A stretch of DNA of 64,000 nucleotides from assembly GCF_000407485.1 (NCBI RefSeq), contig NZ_ASWD01000002.1:310001-374000 (forward strand). The letters are read 5' to 3'. The notes below the pieces were generated by a model. The model was not told where the DNA came from. It saw nothing but the letters and a program-made list of their open reading frames with translations, and made no database searches. This DNA is from Enterococcus pallens ATCC BAA-351 (GTDB lineage: Bacteria > Bacillota > Bacilli > Lactobacillales > Enterococcaceae). Position numbers and translations under genes: made by a program. This document shows, in pieces, positions 45,194 through 55,100 of this stretch (positions are counted from its first letter, which is position 1; the number at the start of each line of letters is the position of its first letter).

Positions 45194-45772
45194 TTAGTCC
45201 AAATTAACTTTTTCTAATCTCTTTTCAGGGATAAACCACAACAATAACATGAAACCATTAATCCCAATAACTAATAATGGATGGATTAACCAGCCGGCCA
45301 ATAAAGCGATGACGTTCAGCGAAAGTGTCACCCACATTTTCTTATAATGACTAAACAATTTACCAATGGCCGAATTTTTTCCATTGCAACGGACTAGCGA
45401 TAAACCCAACAGATAGTAAGCCACATCTGTTCCTAAAATAACTAAGCCATAAAAAATTTGCGGTGCCAGCGATGTCGGATAATCCGTGACCCAAACTGTC
45501 ACATATGGAAAAAGTGACATCATCAAGATCAACAAATTATTCATCCACAACACTAAACCATCTACTTTTTTTACCATGTGAAAAAGGTGATGATGATTGT
45601 TCCAGTAAATAGCCAGCGAAATAAAACTGACCAAGTAAATGATAAATTGATGCGCATGGCCTTCAAAAGCAAAAAACGTGTCGCCATTTGGCTCGTGCAG
45701 CTCCAAAACTAATAAAGTCATAACAATGGCAATGACTGCATCGGTGAAGGCTTCAATTCTATTTTTAGGCAT
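45194..45772 (-). CDS. TMEM175-family (DUF1211) membrane protein, putative potassium channel
   Basis: A 192-residue integral membrane protein with about six hydrophobic helices. The first helix has the family signature RIEAFTDAVIAIVMTLLVLEL, matching the RxxxFSDxVxAI pattern that lines the pore of bacterial TMEM175 potassium channels. The SLAIYWNNHHHLFH segment between helices 2 and 3 is also typical. GGGAGG precedes the ATG. It stands alone between two terminators. Confidence 0.85.
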   Translation of the reverse strand: MPKNRIEAFTDAVIAIVMTLLVLELHEPNGDTFFAFEGHAHQFIIYLVSFISLAIYWNNHHHLFHMVKKVDGLVLWMNNLLILMMSLFPYVTVWVTDYPTSLAPQIFYGLVILGTDVAYYLLGLSLVRCNGKNSAIGKLFSHYKKMWVTLSLNVIALLAGWLIHPLLVIGINGFMLLLWFIPEKRLEKVNLD

Positions 45773-45850
45773 TCAAAATTCCTCCCTACATTCCTTTTTG
45801 AGTCTACTACATGTTCTCTGAAAAGTCTGGTTTGAAGCCTTTTACACACG

Positions 45851-45876
45851 AAAAAGACTCCTAAAAAATTAGGAGA
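45851..45876 (-). terminator. Terminator of the efflux operon
   Basis: CTCCTAA and TTAGGAG pair on the minus strand, followed by TCTTTTT, directly after the permease stop codon. Confidence 0.8.
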
Positions 45877-47082
45877 CTATTTCAAAATATCAATTAATTC
45901 CTTTTTAGCTGCTGCTGAAGCTGGTAGATAGCTGAAGCAAACACCAATCAACGTTGACGTTCCAATAGAAATCAAAACAGTCATCAAATCTGGACGAACT
46001 GAAAAAGGTAACGCAAAGGAAGCAGCAAAAGCAATTAGAATTCCTAACACATAGCCGATTATCCCACCACTCAAGGTTAGGACAATTCCCTCAAAGAGAA
46101 ATTGCTGCTTAATGGATTTCGCATTGGCACCCAGTGCACGCCGTATTCCAATTTCTTTGGTACGTTCTGATACCGAAATATACATCATGTTCATTACCCC
46201 GACACCCGCTATAAATAACGAAATTGCTGCTACAGCACTAATGAACAGCGTCATCTGATCCAGCATAGAGCCCAATTGTTTTATCTCAGCTGAAGGATCA
46301 TAGCTTTGATATTCACCTTGCAATCGGCTTTCTCCATTAACATTCAACTGCTTAAGTACCTTGTCCATCGCCGCTCCATCCTCTGTTTGCGTATTGAACT
46401 TGATTGCCAATACAGAGTGATCTTCCTTCTTACCTAAATAGCGGGTATAAGTCTTTTTAGGAAAATAAGCCAATGGTTCATAGTTTTGCGGACCGATCTC
46501 TCCAGAGGTATTAGCGGAGATGCCAACTACCGTAAATACTTGCCCATTCAATTCAAAGCCTTTATTTAAGGCCGCCTCAGCCGAACCAAAAACTTGCTTT
46601 GCAACAACTTCGTCTAGGACAACTACCTTATTTAATCCATCATTATCAGCTAGATTCAACTGACGTCCTGTTAAAATGGATAACTCGGTTTTTTCAGTTG
46701 GCTCAACAGTCATGGTCAGCTTCGTATTTTTGTCGTAGAAATCCACCGAAGGATTGCTGTCTTTTTTAGTCGCTTTGTAATAAGTAACTTCTTTCACTTC
46801 TGGCAGATTAGCGACCATATTTTTATCGGTTTGAGAAATTCCCGAATCTTCCTTGATCAGATTCTCAAAATCATTGTATTTGATATTGATGTATTGCGTC
46901 TGACCCGTTTCATCAGCTCCGGTTGTTTCTGCTAAAATATTACGCTTAAAACCATTCCCTAAAGCGACAATCGTAATCACTGCAGCAATCCCAATGATAA
47001 TACCAAACATAGTCAGGAAGCTGCGGCGCTTATTTTTAAAAATCGAGCGAAAAGCGGTACGCCAAAGAATGTACTTTCTCAT
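45877..47082 (-). CDS. MacB/FtsX-type ABC transporter permease
   Basis: A 401-residue permease: one membrane helix at about 20-42, a large extracellular MacB-type domain (about 50-270), and three C-terminal helices with the coupling segment RTKEIGIRRALGANAKSI. It works with the ATPase and adaptor encoded just upstream to export a peptide, antibiotic or lipid-like molecule. Its start overlaps the ATPase stop by 4 bp (ATGA). Confidence 0.93.
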   Translation of the reverse strand: MRKYILWRTAFRSIFKNKRRSFLTMFGIIIGIAAVITIVALGNGFKRNILAETTGADETGQTQYINIKYNDFENLIKEDSGISQTDKNMVANLPEVKEVTYYKATKKDSNPSVDFYDKNTKLTMTVEPTEKTELSILTGRQLNLADNDGLNKVVVLDEVVAKQVFGSAEAALNKGFELNGQVFTVVGISANTSGEIGPQNYEPLAYFPKKTYTRYLGKKEDHSVLAIKFNTQTEDGAAMDKVLKQLNVNGESRLQGEYQSYDPSAEIKQLGSMLDQMTLFISAVAAISLFIAGVGVMNMMYISVSERTKEIGIRRALGANAKSIKQQFLFEGIVLTLSGGIIGYVLGILIAFAASFALPFSVRPDLMTVLISIGTSTLIGVCFSYLPASAAAKKELIDILK

Positions 47083-47756
47083 GATTGCACTACCTCCTCA
47101 ATCATCTGTCCATCTCGGATCTTCAACAAACGGTCGCAATAAACAACTGTTTCTGGATCATGAGTAACGAGGATAATAGTAACCCCTTCATCATTCAACT
47201 GCTTAAACAGCTGCATAATCTCGTCGGTTGTATGAGTATCCAAGGCCCCTGTTGGTTCGTCAGCAATAATAAAGCTAGGCTGATTAATCAATGCCCGCGC
47301 AATTGCTACTCGCTGCTGTTGTCCACCAGAGAGCTGCTTTGGCAGCTGATCCAGCTTGTCCGCCAATCCTACCCTTTCCAACGCCTGCTTTGTCTTTTTT
47401 TGGGTTTCATTATGCTTAGCACCATTGTACAAAAGCGGCAGCTCGACGTTTTCCGCAACAGTCAAATTTTCAATCAGACTAAAATTTTGGAAAACAAAAC
47501 CCACTGACTGATTACGAATCTCGGATAGTTCTTCATCCTTAAACTCATCAATTTCCCGACCTTTAAAGAAGTAATGTCCCTCGAACGTTCGATCAATAAA
47601 GCCTAAAAGATTAATTAATGTCGATTTCCCAGAACCAGACGGCCCCATAATCGCTACAAATTCACCAGCATCAATCGTAAAGTTGATATCATTTAGCACA
47701 TTCAGCTTCGTCTCACCGGTTTCATAGTATTTATAAATATGCTCCAGCTTAATCAT
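47079..47756 (-). CDS. ABC transporter ATP-binding protein (MacB/LolD type)
   Basis: A 225-residue ATPase: Walker A GPSGSGKST, Q-loop FVFQNFSLI, signature LSGGQQQRVAIARAL, Walker B FIIADEPTGALD and the switch His in LVTHDPE. The ATG at 47756 with AGGTGAG ahead is preferred over a GTG two codons earlier. It overlaps the adaptor gene by 8 bp, so all three subunits are translated together. Confidence 0.95.
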   Translation of the reverse strand: MIKLEHIYKYYETGETKLNVLNDINFTIDAGEFVAIMGPSGSGKSTLINLLGFIDRTFEGHYFFKGREIDEFKDEELSEIRNQSVGFVFQNFSLIENLTVAENVELPLLYNGAKHNETQKKTKQALERVGLADKLDQLPKQLSGGQQQRVAIARALINQPSFIIADEPTGALDTHTTDEIMQLFKQLNDEGVTIILVTHDPETVVYCDRLLKIRDGQMIEEVVQS

Positions 47757-48894
47757 TGGCACTCACCTGAATCTCTGCGCCATCCTTCAAGTCAGCATCC
47801 GGATTTTCAATGATTTGATCCTTCGCTTTAAGCCCTGCTTGAACAACCTTGCGTCCGTTAACTTCTTGCGTTTGAATTTCCGTTTGCTTCACTTTGCCAT
47901 TGTTGTATTTAAAGACATATTGCTTGTCTCCTTTTTGCTTAATGGCTGCATCAGGCAAGATAAGCTGGTCCTGTTTTAAGGTAATTACCGTTGATAAATC
48001 ATCTGACCAAGGAAAATTTCCTTCCACAATAAACTCATAAGAAGCAACATTATTATTATCGTTACTAGCAGCAATCGCACTAGAGGCAACACTCTTGATC
48101 TTGCCTTCAGCCTGTTGATTATCGCCCACAGTGGCTACTTGAACGGTTTGACCAGGCACCAATTTGTCTAGATCATACTCTGTTACAATGCCTTTTATTT
48201 GTTTGGTTTTACTAGAGATTGTGACAACTGGTACTTCTGGTGAAGCTTTTCCCTTTTCTTCAACGGATACGATGCCATCAATTTCAGCATTAACAGTCGT
48301 TGAGGCTTGCTGCTGTTGTCCGGTTAGTACATCTTTTGCAGATTGGACGTCTTCGTAAGCACCCTGTACGGCAAAACGTGCTTGGCTTAATTGATCATTC
48401 GCCGATTGCAGCTCTGCTTGCTGCTGCTTCAATTGTTCGTTGAGACCAGCCTTTTCTTCCTCATCCTGTGCCTGTGCAAGCTTTCGCTGTGTATCAGCTA
48501 TCTGGTTGGTCACTGCCTGAACCTGCCGCTCACCTGATGTAACAGCCGCTTCTGCCTGGGAGGCTTCTAAAGAGCTCTTATTCACCGCATGTTGTTGTGT
48601 AACCAGTTCATTTTGTGCGGTATCGTTTTGATATTCCAGTAAAGGTGTGCCCACGGAAACTTCCTGTCCATTGGCAACAGGAATCGTTTTGATTGCTCCT
48701 TTGGTAGTATCTAGAAAGTAAAGCTGCTTTTGAATCGGTTCAACTTTTCCCTTTAGCTGTAAAGAATCCGCAGTTTTTACTGTATATGCACTATATGTAG
48801 ATTCCGATTTTCCTGATCTTAAGGCCATAAATCCACAACCTGCAATAACTAAACCCGCAACACCAGCAATAATTATTTTTGTCTTTTTCTTCAT
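47749..48894 (-). CDS. HlyD/MacA-type efflux adaptor
   Basis: A 381-residue membrane-fusion-type adaptor. The N-terminal hydrophobic segment ends in IAGC (Cys20), so it may be lipidated. A barrel-sandwich half (VANGQEVSVGTPLLEY) is followed by a coiled-coil hairpin (about 85-180, rich in Gln/Ala) and the second half (VNAEIDGIVSVEEKGKAS), then beta-barrel domains. First gene of the adaptor-ATPase-permease operon. GGAGG-like sequence lies before the ATG. Confidence 0.9.
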   Translation of the reverse strand: MKKKTKIIIAGVAGLVIAGCGFMALRSGKSESTYSAYTVKTADSLQLKGKVEPIQKQLYFLDTTKGAIKTIPVANGQEVSVGTPLLEYQNDTAQNELVTQQHAVNKSSLEASQAEAAVTSGERQVQAVTNQIADTQRKLAQAQDEEEKAGLNEQLKQQQAELQSANDQLSQARFAVQGAYEDVQSAKDVLTGQQQQASTTVNAEIDGIVSVEEKGKASPEVPVVTISSKTKQIKGIVTEYDLDKLVPGQTVQVATVGDNQQAEGKIKSVASSAIAASNDNNNVASYEFIVEGNFPWSDDLSTVITLKQDQLILPDAAIKQKGDKQYVFKYNNGKVKQTEIQTQEVNGRKVVQAGLKAKDQIIENPDADLKDGAEIQVSAND

Positions 48895-49001
48895 GTTTTT
48901 CCTCCAAATAAACTTTCTAGCTCTAGTTTACTGAAGGCAAGGAGAAATCGACATCGAATCAGCTAAAATCAATCTAACAAAAAAGTAAGGTGAGAGCGGA
49001 C

Positions 49002-49040
49002 AAAAAAACAACCTAAGCTCGAAAAAGCATAGGCTGTTAA
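49002..49040 (-). terminator. Terminator of the lipoprotein gene
   Basis: AACAGCCTATGCT and AGCTTAGGTTGTT pair (with two G-T pairs) on the minus strand, followed by seven T. Confidence 0.75.
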
Positions 49041-49054
49041 TTAGCTGTGTATTT

Positions 49055-50122
49055 CTAAACTGCGAACTCTTGACTCAGCAAAGCTTCCAATCGTGCAAGC
49101 TGCTCATCATTAAGATAAGGCGAATAAGCACTCAGCAATGCTCGACGTTGTGCCTCATCTAATTCTGACATATTTGCTTCAAATTGCTGATACAGCATCT
49201 CGAACTCTCCATCTGACAGCTCTTCTAGTTCTTCATCCCCTTGATAAAATTCACCGGATACACCGCTCAGCTCTTGCGGTTCAAAAAGACTATCTAGCTC
49301 TTCCTCAGGAACAATGTCCTGCTCTTTTGGCATTGAAATAGCCTTCTTCGTTTTACTTGGCGTGAGTACGGCCTTCATCGTCATCTTTTGTTCCGAGTCC
49401 CGCATTTTTACCGTACAGTCCGTTTTTAATGTCTTTTTATTAATTTTCATTGTTAACGTCATATTGTGTAAACTCTCTTCAGTATCTTCACCGAGATTAA
49501 CGCTTTTAGCTAGCTTTTCTAGCTCTTTGCTGGTGAAGGTGTGAGAAACGGTCTCGCCATCACTCTTGAAGCTGTCTTCTTTGGCTTTCTTTAACAAATT
49601 ATTCGTTTTACTTCTAACTTCCTTAGGATCTAGCGTATCCTCGTCGTCATTATCTGCTGTCATTTCTTCTGGATCAATCGCAATATATTTTCCTTTTAAC
49701 TCAGCTACTTGTTCTTGATTCACTTCAGCTGGCATACCAAAACTGTTCATGAACGTCAGCATGCCATCAACGAAGGAAGTCGATAGATACACTTCATTTC
49801 CTTTTCCAACTAATTCAATAGGCATTGTGTTCCCGAATGCTTTCACATCCGCATCAAAACGGAAGCTTTCATCTTTCTCGTCATACTGATAGTCCCCATC
49901 AATTGACATGTCTTTCAAGCTTTCACTTAACCTACTAGCCCAAGCTGCTCCAGTAGTCTGATTCATTTGAAAATCTGTGATCGACACCTCAAATTTTCCA
50001 GCATTGTACTCTTCACTGCCCAGCGCACTGTAAGCACCGATAAACTCTTCTTTCGGACTCTTGCTGCAAGCCCCTAAAAGCAAGACTACCCCAAGCAAAA
50101 CTATTAACTTAACCCTTTTCAT
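49055..50122 (-). CDS. Lipoprotein of unknown function
   Basis: A 355-residue lipoprotein with lipobox LLGAC near residue 19 from the chosen start. The middle shows alternating beta-strands typical of LolA/LppX-like sheets (IELVGKGNEVYLSTSF, MTLTMKINKKTLKTDCTVKM), as in other Gram-positive surface lipoproteins that bind hydrophobic ligands, but I cannot name a family. The C-terminal 60 residues are acidic with predicted helices (LNDEQLARLEALLSQ). The ATG at 50122 lies just after GGAGGAG; a TTG in the same frame five codons earlier overlaps that site. Confidence 0.7.
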   Translation of the reverse strand: MKRVKLIVLLGVVLLLGACSKSPKEEFIGAYSALGSEEYNAGKFEVSITDFQMNQTTGAAWASRLSESLKDMSIDGDYQYDEKDESFRFDADVKAFGNTMPIELVGKGNEVYLSTSFVDGMLTFMNSFGMPAEVNQEQVAELKGKYIAIDPEEMTADNDDEDTLDPKEVRSKTNNLLKKAKEDSFKSDGETVSHTFTSKELEKLAKSVNLGEDTEESLHNMTLTMKINKKTLKTDCTVKMRDSEQKMTMKAVLTPSKTKKAISMPKEQDIVPEEELDSLFEPQELSGVSGEFYQGDEELEELSDGEFEMLYQQFEANMSELDEAQRRALLSAYSPYLNDEQLARLEALLSQEFAV

Positions 50123-50351
50123 TTTCTTCTCCTCCAACTATGTCTTCGCCTTTTATCAGTCATAACAATGAAAGTGTTCCCCAACAGATGATTCATTCAT
50201 CTTCTTACAGTATACCTAGTCCTAAAAAGAAAGAAAAGCCTGCTTGGCAGCATACTGCACTCTTTGCTTCTGATAAGAGAAATAGCTGTTTTTAAAGAGT
50301 TTTTGCTTGAATCAATAGCGAGCAATACATTTACAATAAAATTTGAGACTA
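50123..50351. other. Intergenic region upstream of the lipoprotein gene
   Basis: I see no gene here. Apart from the promoter region of the minus-strand lipoprotein gene, it holds only AT-rich sequence up to the large hairpin at 50352. Confidence 0.5.
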
Positions 50352-50425
50352 ATCCTAAAAAAATAGCTGAACGATTATGTCCTATCCTGACGAATAGACA
50401 TACAATCGTTCAGCGTTTCTTTTTT
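50352..50425. terminator. Long bidirectional terminator hairpin ending the surface locus
   Basis: GCTGAACGATT (50366-50376) and AATCGTTCAGC (50404-50414) form the base of a stem whose inner part also pairs (ATGTCCTATC with GAATAGACAT). T runs follow on both strands. It closes the minus-strand operon whose last gene stops at 50453. Confidence 0.85.
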
Positions 50426-50452
50426 CAGACCAGTATCAAACCTTTTTCTAAT

Positions 50453-51220
50453 TTAAATAACCGACTGAGGAGAATACAGCTGTGCTTCCTGTTCCTCAGC
50501 TAACCAGCGTTGGTAAAACTCTTCATTTAGCTTATAACCTCTGCCCCATAGTGTGGTGATAATTTCATGGGAAAAGCCAATGTGCTCAAACTTTATTTTG
50601 ATTTTATTGATCAAACAAGACAGCTGACTCATATTGGAGGAAGTCTGTCCATCATCCCACAGATATTCGCACAACTCCTGTCTGGACAATACGCCACCAT
50701 GACTTTGTGCCCATAATAATCGCTCAAATACCTTTTTCTCAGTCTTAGAAAAACTCTTTTGAACACTTCGCAATAACCCAACCGTTGAAGTATTTACCTC
50801 ACTTGTTGGAAAATCCAAGATTTGGATTTGACTAGTACTCACTCGCTGCTCTTCCAGTAAGCGAAGTGCATCCACCAGCCCTTCTCGCAATTCTTGAATC
50901 GTCGGACTTTTGATAATCCAATGATGAATCCCTTGTTCCAGCCATGCCTCCTGTTCACTAGCAGTTACAGATTCGCCTACACGAATAACGGCTAGTGAAT
51001 AGCGATTTAAGGTTGGCAAGAGTTGTTCAGCTTCGCTGTTGCTGACTGTCTCACTAATAATTACTAGATGAAAATAAGAGATAACCGGTGACATTCTTCC
51101 TTTCTGTAGAGATTGAATCAAATCGGCTGAGCATAAGACTTCATAATTCAAATAGTGAAGCTGCTGAATCAAGGGTTCTTCGGATAAAACATTTTTCGTT
51201 AAAATAAGTACATGTTGCAT
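50453..51220 (-). CDS. OmpR-type winged-helix protein with degenerate receiver domain
   Basis: A 255-residue regulator. Residues 1-120 have the alpha/beta pattern of a response-regulator receiver, but the strand that should end in the phospho-aspartate reads HLVIISE, with Ser56 and Glu57 instead. Residues 150-232 are a Trans_reg_C winged helix (LSRQELCEYLWDD, TTLWGRGYKL). No histidine kinase is nearby. GAAGGTG precedes the ATG. As the last gene of the surface locus it probably regulates that locus without phosphorylation. Confidence 0.82.
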   Translation of the reverse strand: MQHVLILTKNVLSEEPLIQQLHYLNYEVLCSADLIQSLQKGRMSPVISYFHLVIISETVSNSEAEQLLPTLNRYSLAVIRVGESVTASEQEAWLEQGIHHWIIKSPTIQELREGLVDALRLLEEQRVSTSQIQILDFPTSEVNTSTVGLLRSVQKSFSKTEKKVFERLLWAQSHGGVLSRQELCEYLWDDGQTSSNMSQLSCLINKIKIKFEHIGFSHEIITTLWGRGYKLNEEFYQRWLAEEQEAQLYSPQSVI

Positions 51221-51237
51221 GGGGATTCACCTTCTCT

Positions 51238-51981
51238 TTAAATTTTTGGTGTTTTCTTCTCTTTTATAGGCGGCCTTGCCTCGGTTTCTTCCGTATCGAT
51301 TAGGACATTCCACAGGATGACCAATGTTACAACCACACAAATGGCTATCTGAATCCATAGCTGGTCGAAATAGGATTGCGCTAACTTAATACTAAAAATT
51401 GCCAGTAGGAAACAAATGACTAGGATAATCGCTAGTTGAACTTGTTTCAGCTCCTGTTGAACACGATAAGCTGTTTCTATCGGTACGCGTTTTCGTTGGG
51501 CTACTTGTCGAACGGAATTCTTCTCCACCAATAACCAGATCATTTCGCGATAGAGCTTGCGTGCTTCTGGCTCTCTGCTAAACAACGAATATGCATCCTT
51601 ACTACGATCTCGTTCCTTCCCTGCTTTGACTAATACGGGATGAAGCAGTCGATCGTTCCGTAATGACCAACGAAAAATCTGGCGCCATTCTTCAATCGTT
51701 AGCTGTGGAAGATTGAGAACATCTAATGTCAGCTCCTGTGCATCTAACTGATCCAAGCAAGCCAGCAGCTGACGATAATCACGGGAAACAACTTCCCACG
51801 AAGCAATTACTAAATGGTCCCCTGGCTGAGCAAAATTCATTAACGCTTGAAATTCACTCGTCGGTGAGTGCAAGGCTTCCACCTCTTGTGCCCCATCAGA
51901 AAAGAGTTCGTCCACTGGGTAATCCTCCAGCATATCCAATTGTTGGGTCAGTTGAAACCCGCGTGCATAGCCAAGATTCAT
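51238..51981 (-). CDS. Membrane protein with serine-recombinase-like N-terminal domain (catalytically dead)
   Basis: A 247-residue protein. Residues 1-95 align with a resolvase catalytic domain (LGYARGFQLTQQLDML, DELFSDGAQ, GDHLVIASWEVVSRDYRQLL), but the active-site serine of the GYARVS motif is replaced (GYARGF) and the Asp-Arg of the LDRLGRS motif is lost (WEVVSRD). Residues 141-179 look like a helix-turn-helix. Two membrane helices follow at 182-200 and 209-227, then a basic tail. So it is not a recombinase; a membrane-bound DNA-binding or scaffold role is inferred. The ATG overlaps the stop of the small membrane protein gene. Confidence 0.75.
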   Translation of the reverse strand: MNLGYARGFQLTQQLDMLEDYPVDELFSDGAQEVEALHSPTSEFQALMNFAQPGDHLVIASWEVVSRDYRQLLACLDQLDAQELTLDVLNLPQLTIEEWRQIFRWSLRNDRLLHPVLVKAGKERDRSKDAYSLFSREPEARKLYREMIWLLVEKNSVRQVAQRKRVPIETAYRVQQELKQVQLAIILVICFLLAIFSIKLAQSYFDQLWIQIAICVVVTLVILWNVLIDTEETEARPPIKEKKTPKI

Positions 51982-52157
51982 CGTGTCCTTCCTCTTTCTG
52001 TTGGAGTTTTTCGTTTTTCAGGTTTCCAACGCTGCTTTGTTCGCAGCAGTCGGGCTACTTTTTTCTGTAAATCCTGTTGAGTTCGCATCAGCGAGAACAG
52101 TAAATAGCTTTGGACCAATACAATCAGGCCTAGCACTAGTAATAATAGATAGACCAT
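51978..52157 (-). CDS. Small membrane protein, 59 residues
   Basis: A short frame beginning MVYLLLLVLGLIVLVQ and ending with a strongly basic tail (RTKQRWKPEKRKTPTERGRTR). One membrane helix covers about residues 2-24, the rest is cytoplasmic. Its TGA overlaps the ATG of the recombinase-like membrane protein (ATGA), and it starts 22 bp after the large surface protein gene, which supports real translation. GAGGCGAG lies about 8 bases before the ATG. Function unknown. Confidence 0.7.
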   Translation of the reverse strand: MVYLLLLVLGLIVLVQSYLLFSLMRTQQDLQKKVARLLRTKQRWKPEKRKTPTERGRTR

Positions 52158-52178
52158 ATTCTGTCTCGCCTCTTTCGT

Positions 52179-55100
52179 TTATTGGGTTTTAATTTCCCCT
52201 AAATCATTTTTCTTATAATCCCAGCTGTATGGTTGCGGAGTCTTTCCAGCTGTAGTTGGCTTTATATAAAGTGTAATAAAATACTCTCTATCCATATCTA
52301 TATCTCTTCTTGAACGTTCTATGATCCCACCATATAAATCATTTTCTGTTTTGCCTTGGTGATCTGCTCCCATGGGATCGTTGGGGTCTTCAAAATGACG
52401 TGGAGTTATAAAATTACCTACATATTCATAAAATTCAGGCAAGATTAAGTTAAGGCTCAATTGATCAAGCTCATCGGTCATGTGTTTTGTACTTACTACA
52501 AACGTTTCAAAATCAGAAACCGCATCAGTATGTTGAGACGGTATTTGTGTTTGTATTAGTTGACTAGAATCCTCAACATGATTACCACTATCTACATCAT
52601 ATAGCGATGTTTTCAGATTCAAATATCCCTTTTCTGGATTAACTAATTGATTCTCAGGCTCCAGTACAACTTGGCGAACATGCAGCATGACTTGCCTATT
52701 CGCATAAATGAAGGCACCCTCTTGAAAATCTTTCGTAATGGTATACTGGTTACCTAGTGGTCGAGCACCTTGTACACTATCCCCCATGCGCTCTCTATGT
52801 TCCAAAAATGTGAATAATTCGAAGTCATTCGGTTGTGCTGTAATTTGTTTACCTATTCTTAACTCCTGATCGTAAATGATATCTCCTCGAGCGAGACGTT
52901 GAGTTTGACCTAAACGTTCAGTATAAGCTTGTATGTTAATTTTTTGAGGTATGGCTGCTTTCCAGCAAACATCTGTGATTTCTTCTCCCTCCGTTTGTCC
53001 ACCGTATTCGGAGAATTCGACATAGTAACCGTGATTATATCGTTGATCATACCCTAAATCACCATGTAGATCATTCCATTCCTTACTGTCATCTTTAGCA
53101 AATTGAAGAATATATTCTCCGCCAACTTCGATGGCATTATTAGGCTCACCAGGTGCAAAAGAACTGTATGCATTTGCTGGAGTGTTACCAACAATTGCAT
53201 CTTTTCCTACGAAAAAAACTTCTCCAGATTCAGGTCCTGAAACCCAGTACCAATCATCTTGATCAATGTCATATTCGTCTCTAGTTTGTGGAATAATAGA
53301 ATCATCATCTATTTTGCTTCCATCCGCTAATACCGCTCTTGCTCCTCCAAGTAAGCCAGGCGCTCTGGCAATATTATCAAAAATAAAATCGTGTTCTTCT
53401 GCAGAAGTAATCGTCGCAAGATAACCAGTTAATCCCCTGTATCTCAACTGTTTAGCCTTATTGTATGCTTGAAACCAGTTTGTACCTGGTTCTGTTGTAT
53501 CCTCTATAAACACGTAATAATGCGTCGTCCCATCTTCATCTACCCAAGAAGTATACACTTTCTCATGTAAAATTACCTTTATACTTCCTGAAGCATCGAC
53601 AGGATCCGTAATGGTAAATCGTAATTCTTCTAAAAAATCTTTAATAGTTGCTGCACTATTATTGTCTTCCATCGCAAAACTAAAAGAATAGTAATCAACC
53701 GTTTCGCTGTTTTCAAAAGAGTACCAATCCATTGGTAAAGTTAATGAGGCAAAATCTTTAATTTCTGTATTCTTTGGAATTTGAATTTCGATGGATTTCA
53801 TTTTGTCTTCAACTGAGCTATCTAATTCCACTTCTACTAATTTTGCTTCGTCAGCTGTTCGTTCAACTTCGAAGTCAACCTGTTGAGTGACATCTTTGAT
53901 TTGCACTGTTGTAACCTCACTGACATTACCTGAACGATCTACTGCAATCACTTGAAGATATTTTTCTGAGTCCTGTTTTTCATTAATCGTAAAAGAAGCG
54001 GTTGTATTATAAGAAAGAGAATCATTGTTTGGTGCAACATACAAATTTGGATCAAATTCACTTTCATCAATTCGGTTATGAGTACTATCCTTCTTAGCTA
54101 TTATACTTGCTTTATATGACACATCATCTGGTGTATCTACTACCTGATAAAAGTACCCCGCAATGTTACTAATAATTTCTTCTTCCACTGTATCGGATTT
54201 TTTAACACCATGATCCTTTATATCAGCTTCTACGTACCATCTGTATTTCTTTCCAACATCTTGAGCATTGACCCGAATATTTAAGTTTTCACGATCACCG
54301 CAACGTATATCTAGGCTTGGACTATTGGGAGCCTGATCATCTTCCACAGTACGCTCATTAGCATTATTTTCTAAAGATACTTGAGCCAAATTATAAAGAA
54401 CATTGGCGATAATCTTATTTTCCCCAACTGTAGACTGTCCATTACTGTGTCCAGTCTGAATTGCAGCTACATTGTTATTGGTTTTTAAGTACCATCCGCC
54501 TCTCCATATTCCATCATCATAGATATCTTGTCTGTTAGTACTCGAAAAAGGTTCAATAAATTCAGCCCATACTGTCCCAACACTCTGATCAGAAAGTGTT
54601 GTATTATGCGTTTCAGGAATTGTCAATTCTTCTTCATTTTGCATTGCAAAAGGATACTTCATGAGATAACCATCGTTCAGAATTCTTACCTTTTCCCCAC
54701 CCGTCCAAGAACTTGTATTTGGGATATAATTATTGGATACACTTAAGTCATCAGGAAACCCAATACCTAAGCTATCGTAAAATTCAAAAAAATAGTCCTT
54801 TCCACCAGGTGGAGGCTTTACTGTAACGTGTTGAAGCATTGTGTCATGCCCAAATAGCACACCTCTTCCAGAATCAATGAAAGCTTTTGTAGCATCATAT
54901 CCATCTTTAGCTAACATTTTCTGATTGTAAAAGTCCCAGCTCCCAAACATTATCACATCATATTTATAGTTATCTCCGTCTTTTAGAATATTATTTGCAC
55001 CAGCATTAAAGTCAGTAATAGTACAAGAATCTACTTCAATTAACTGATTATCATCTTTCCAATCCAATCCTGCCATCCAACCCTCTAACGTATCGGATTC

